Origin: Nostoc sp. GT001
GTDB taxonomy: Bacteria > Cyanobacteriota > Cyanobacteriia > Cyanobacteriales > Nostocaceae
DNA length: 14,866 bases
Reading direction: 5' to 3'
NCBI RefSeq assembly: GCF_030382115.1
Contig: NZ_JAUDRJ010000002.1
Coordinates: 93,722 to 108,587, forward strand
The notes under the pieces were generated by a model, which was given only the letters and a program-made list of their open reading frames with translations, was not told the DNA's origin and did not search any database. Every line of letters begins with the position of its first letter. Positions within the stretch are counted from its first letter, which is position 1. This document shows, piece by piece, positions 14,100 to 14,866 of the stretch. The position numbers and the translations under genes were made by a program.

Positions 14100-14549
14100 C
14101 TATATGTGCTTAATAACTGTTCTGATATTATCTACTAACTGTAATATCATACCCAAAATAGCTTTCCAGCCAAGTATTATCCCCCAAAAACCGCTACCAA
14201 ATAGACCAAATACTGACTTGAGGAAGATAACTCCCCTGTAATTTATCTCGATATTTGATTCAGCTTTGGCATAGATAAAACCATCCCCAATTTTATTTTC
14301 CAACTTCCTCATTTTTCGTTCTTCTTCTCTATCTCTTCTTTCTTCTTGTACCTTCCAACCCCAAGGGGCAAATCCCAAAATAATCGAAATTGGAAGATAG
14401 AATGGCCAACTATATATATAGCCAAGGGAAGCATAGATGATAAAAAAGGTTAGCCCCAAACCAGTGCGCCAAACTAAACACCAGAGGATAAACAAACTGT
14501 TGATAATAGCGTTACGGATAACTATACTTCGGTTTTTGTTATATGACAT
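14100..14549 (-). CDS. Multi-TM membrane protein, 149 aa, unknown family
   Basis: Not recognised. Hydrophobic segments lie at about 12-29 (NAIINSLFILWCLVW), 30-45 (GLGLTFFIIYASLGYIY) and 48-64 (WPFYLPISIILGFAPWGW). A very charged stretch follows (VQEERRDREEERKMRKLENKI), then an amphipathic part and a C-terminal Gly-rich hydrophobic region (about 108-138: FLKSVFGLFGSGFWGIILGWKAILGMILQLV). The charged middle is probably cytoplasmic. Aromatic residues cluster at the membrane edges. The ATG has GGGAG about 10 nt upstream, an acceptable Shine-Dalgarno. It lies downstream of the partial gene at the right edge on the same strand, with 164 bp and stem-loops between, so it is probably a separate transcript. 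Confidence 0.65.
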   Translation of the reverse strand: MSYNKNRSIVIRNAIINSLFILWCLVWRTGLGLTFFIIYASLGYIYSWPFYLPISIILGFAPWGWKVQEERRDREEERKMRKLENKIGDGFIYAKAESNIEINYRGVIFLKSVFGLFGSGFWGIILGWKAILGMILQLVDNIRTVIKHI

Positions 14550-14575
14550 TTTAAGGCTGCTCCCGATGCCTAATA

Positions 14576-14623
14576 TTTAAGTTTTTATTTAGGGTGATTG
14601 CATCCCTTCAGATTAAACTTAAA
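14576..14623. repeat. 9-bp inverted repeat upstream of the gene at 14549
   Basis: TTTAAGTTT (14576-14584) pairs with AAACTTAAA (14615-14623). Inside it, AGGGTG and CATCCCT (14592-14608) form a second short stem with one bulged T. It lies just before the ribosome binding site of the - strand gene, so it may be a leader RNA structure. Confidence 0.35.
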
Positions 14624-14689
14624 CTTAGCAGTAGTTTGAATTATCATATTGATAGTTGAAAATAGAAACTACCTAATCAATTGCAATTA

Positions 14690-14713
14690 CCTATTTAGCC
14701 ACACTAAATAAGG
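14690..14713 (-). terminator. Hairpin directly after the right-edge partial gene
   Basis: CCTATTTAG (14690-14698) pairs with CTAAATAAGG (14704-14713), one bulged A, loop CCACA. It abuts the stop codon at 14714-14716 of the - strand partial gene. No strong T-run follows. Confidence 0.4.
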
Positions 14714-14866
14714 TTAAATATACCAACCTATTGTAACGATGTTTGTACCTAGCCCGACATAGTTACTGTTGCTTTCATTGATATCTACAATTTCATCGAT
14801 TATATCTTCACGGAGTTTAAATTCAGGCAAAGTTTTGATGATTTTTTGAAGAAGTTTAAAATTGAG
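14714..14866 (-). CDS. C-terminal 50 codons of an unidentified gene (5' end outside window)
   Basis: On the - strand the frame is open from the right edge of the window to a TAA at 14714-14716, giving 50 residues that start LNFKLLQKIIKTLPEFKLRE and end GLGTNIVTIGWYI. The composition looks like real protein: an amphipathic helix with alternating Leu/Ile and Lys, then an acidic helix (EDIIDEIVDINES) and a short strand. Too little is visible to assign a family. A helical LPEF segment recalls the effector-associated domains of cyanobacterial conflict proteins, but that is a guess. A hairpin follows directly after the stop, which supports a genuine gene end. Confidence 0.5.
   Translation of the reverse strand, partial: LNFKLLQKIIKTLPEFKLREDIIDEIVDINESNSNYVGLGTNIVTIGWYI

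Overview
The window comes from a filamentous or otherwise complex cyanobacterium. The evidence is seven copies of the HIP1 octamer GCGATCGC (308, 626, 1399, 2223, 5612, 9722, 12691), low-GC coding sequence, the family set CHASE2 / DUF928 / TPR-CHAT / caspase, an RTX protein with a cyanobacterial-type C-terminus, and several palindromic interspersed repeats of the kind common in Nostocales and relatives. I cannot name the species. No rRNA, tRNA, CRISPR array or transposase gene was seen.

Bases 1-7440, all + strand: an envelope/peptidase module. The 3' part of a CHASE2 sensor protein (open at the left edge) is followed after 77 bp by an exported DUF928 protein. After only 12 bp comes an exported 939-residue TPR-CHAT peptidase (His804/Cys851). 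Then, 229 bp further and beyond a 103-bp nested palindrome, comes a caspase-like (C14) protein (His127/Cys189) with a Tat-type leader and a DUF4384-like C-terminus. Two clan CD cysteine peptidases, both with export signals, beside an extracytoplasmic sensor suggest an envelope-side proteolytic or signalling cascade. This is inference from family and context.

Bases 7441-10944: small orphan exported or membrane proteins (175, 95, 220 and about 192 residues; the last on the - strand), separated by repeat-rich spacers. Bases 10945-12996: a 683-residue RTX calcium-binding protein, probably secreted by a type I system that is not in the window. Three of these genes (7582, 8500, 10945) carry the same 33-nt element 85-104 nt before the start codon. 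It has half-sites TTTGCGTA and TGCGAAA at exactly the same spacing. A degenerate fourth copy lies divergently before the - strand gene. This is the least explained signal in the window and suggests shared control of a set of surface or secreted proteins.

Bases 12997-14866: a hairpin-dense spacer, then - strand genes: a single-TM protein with a possible SAP-like C-terminal module, a multi-TM membrane protein, and the last 50 codons of an unidentified gene running off the right edge.
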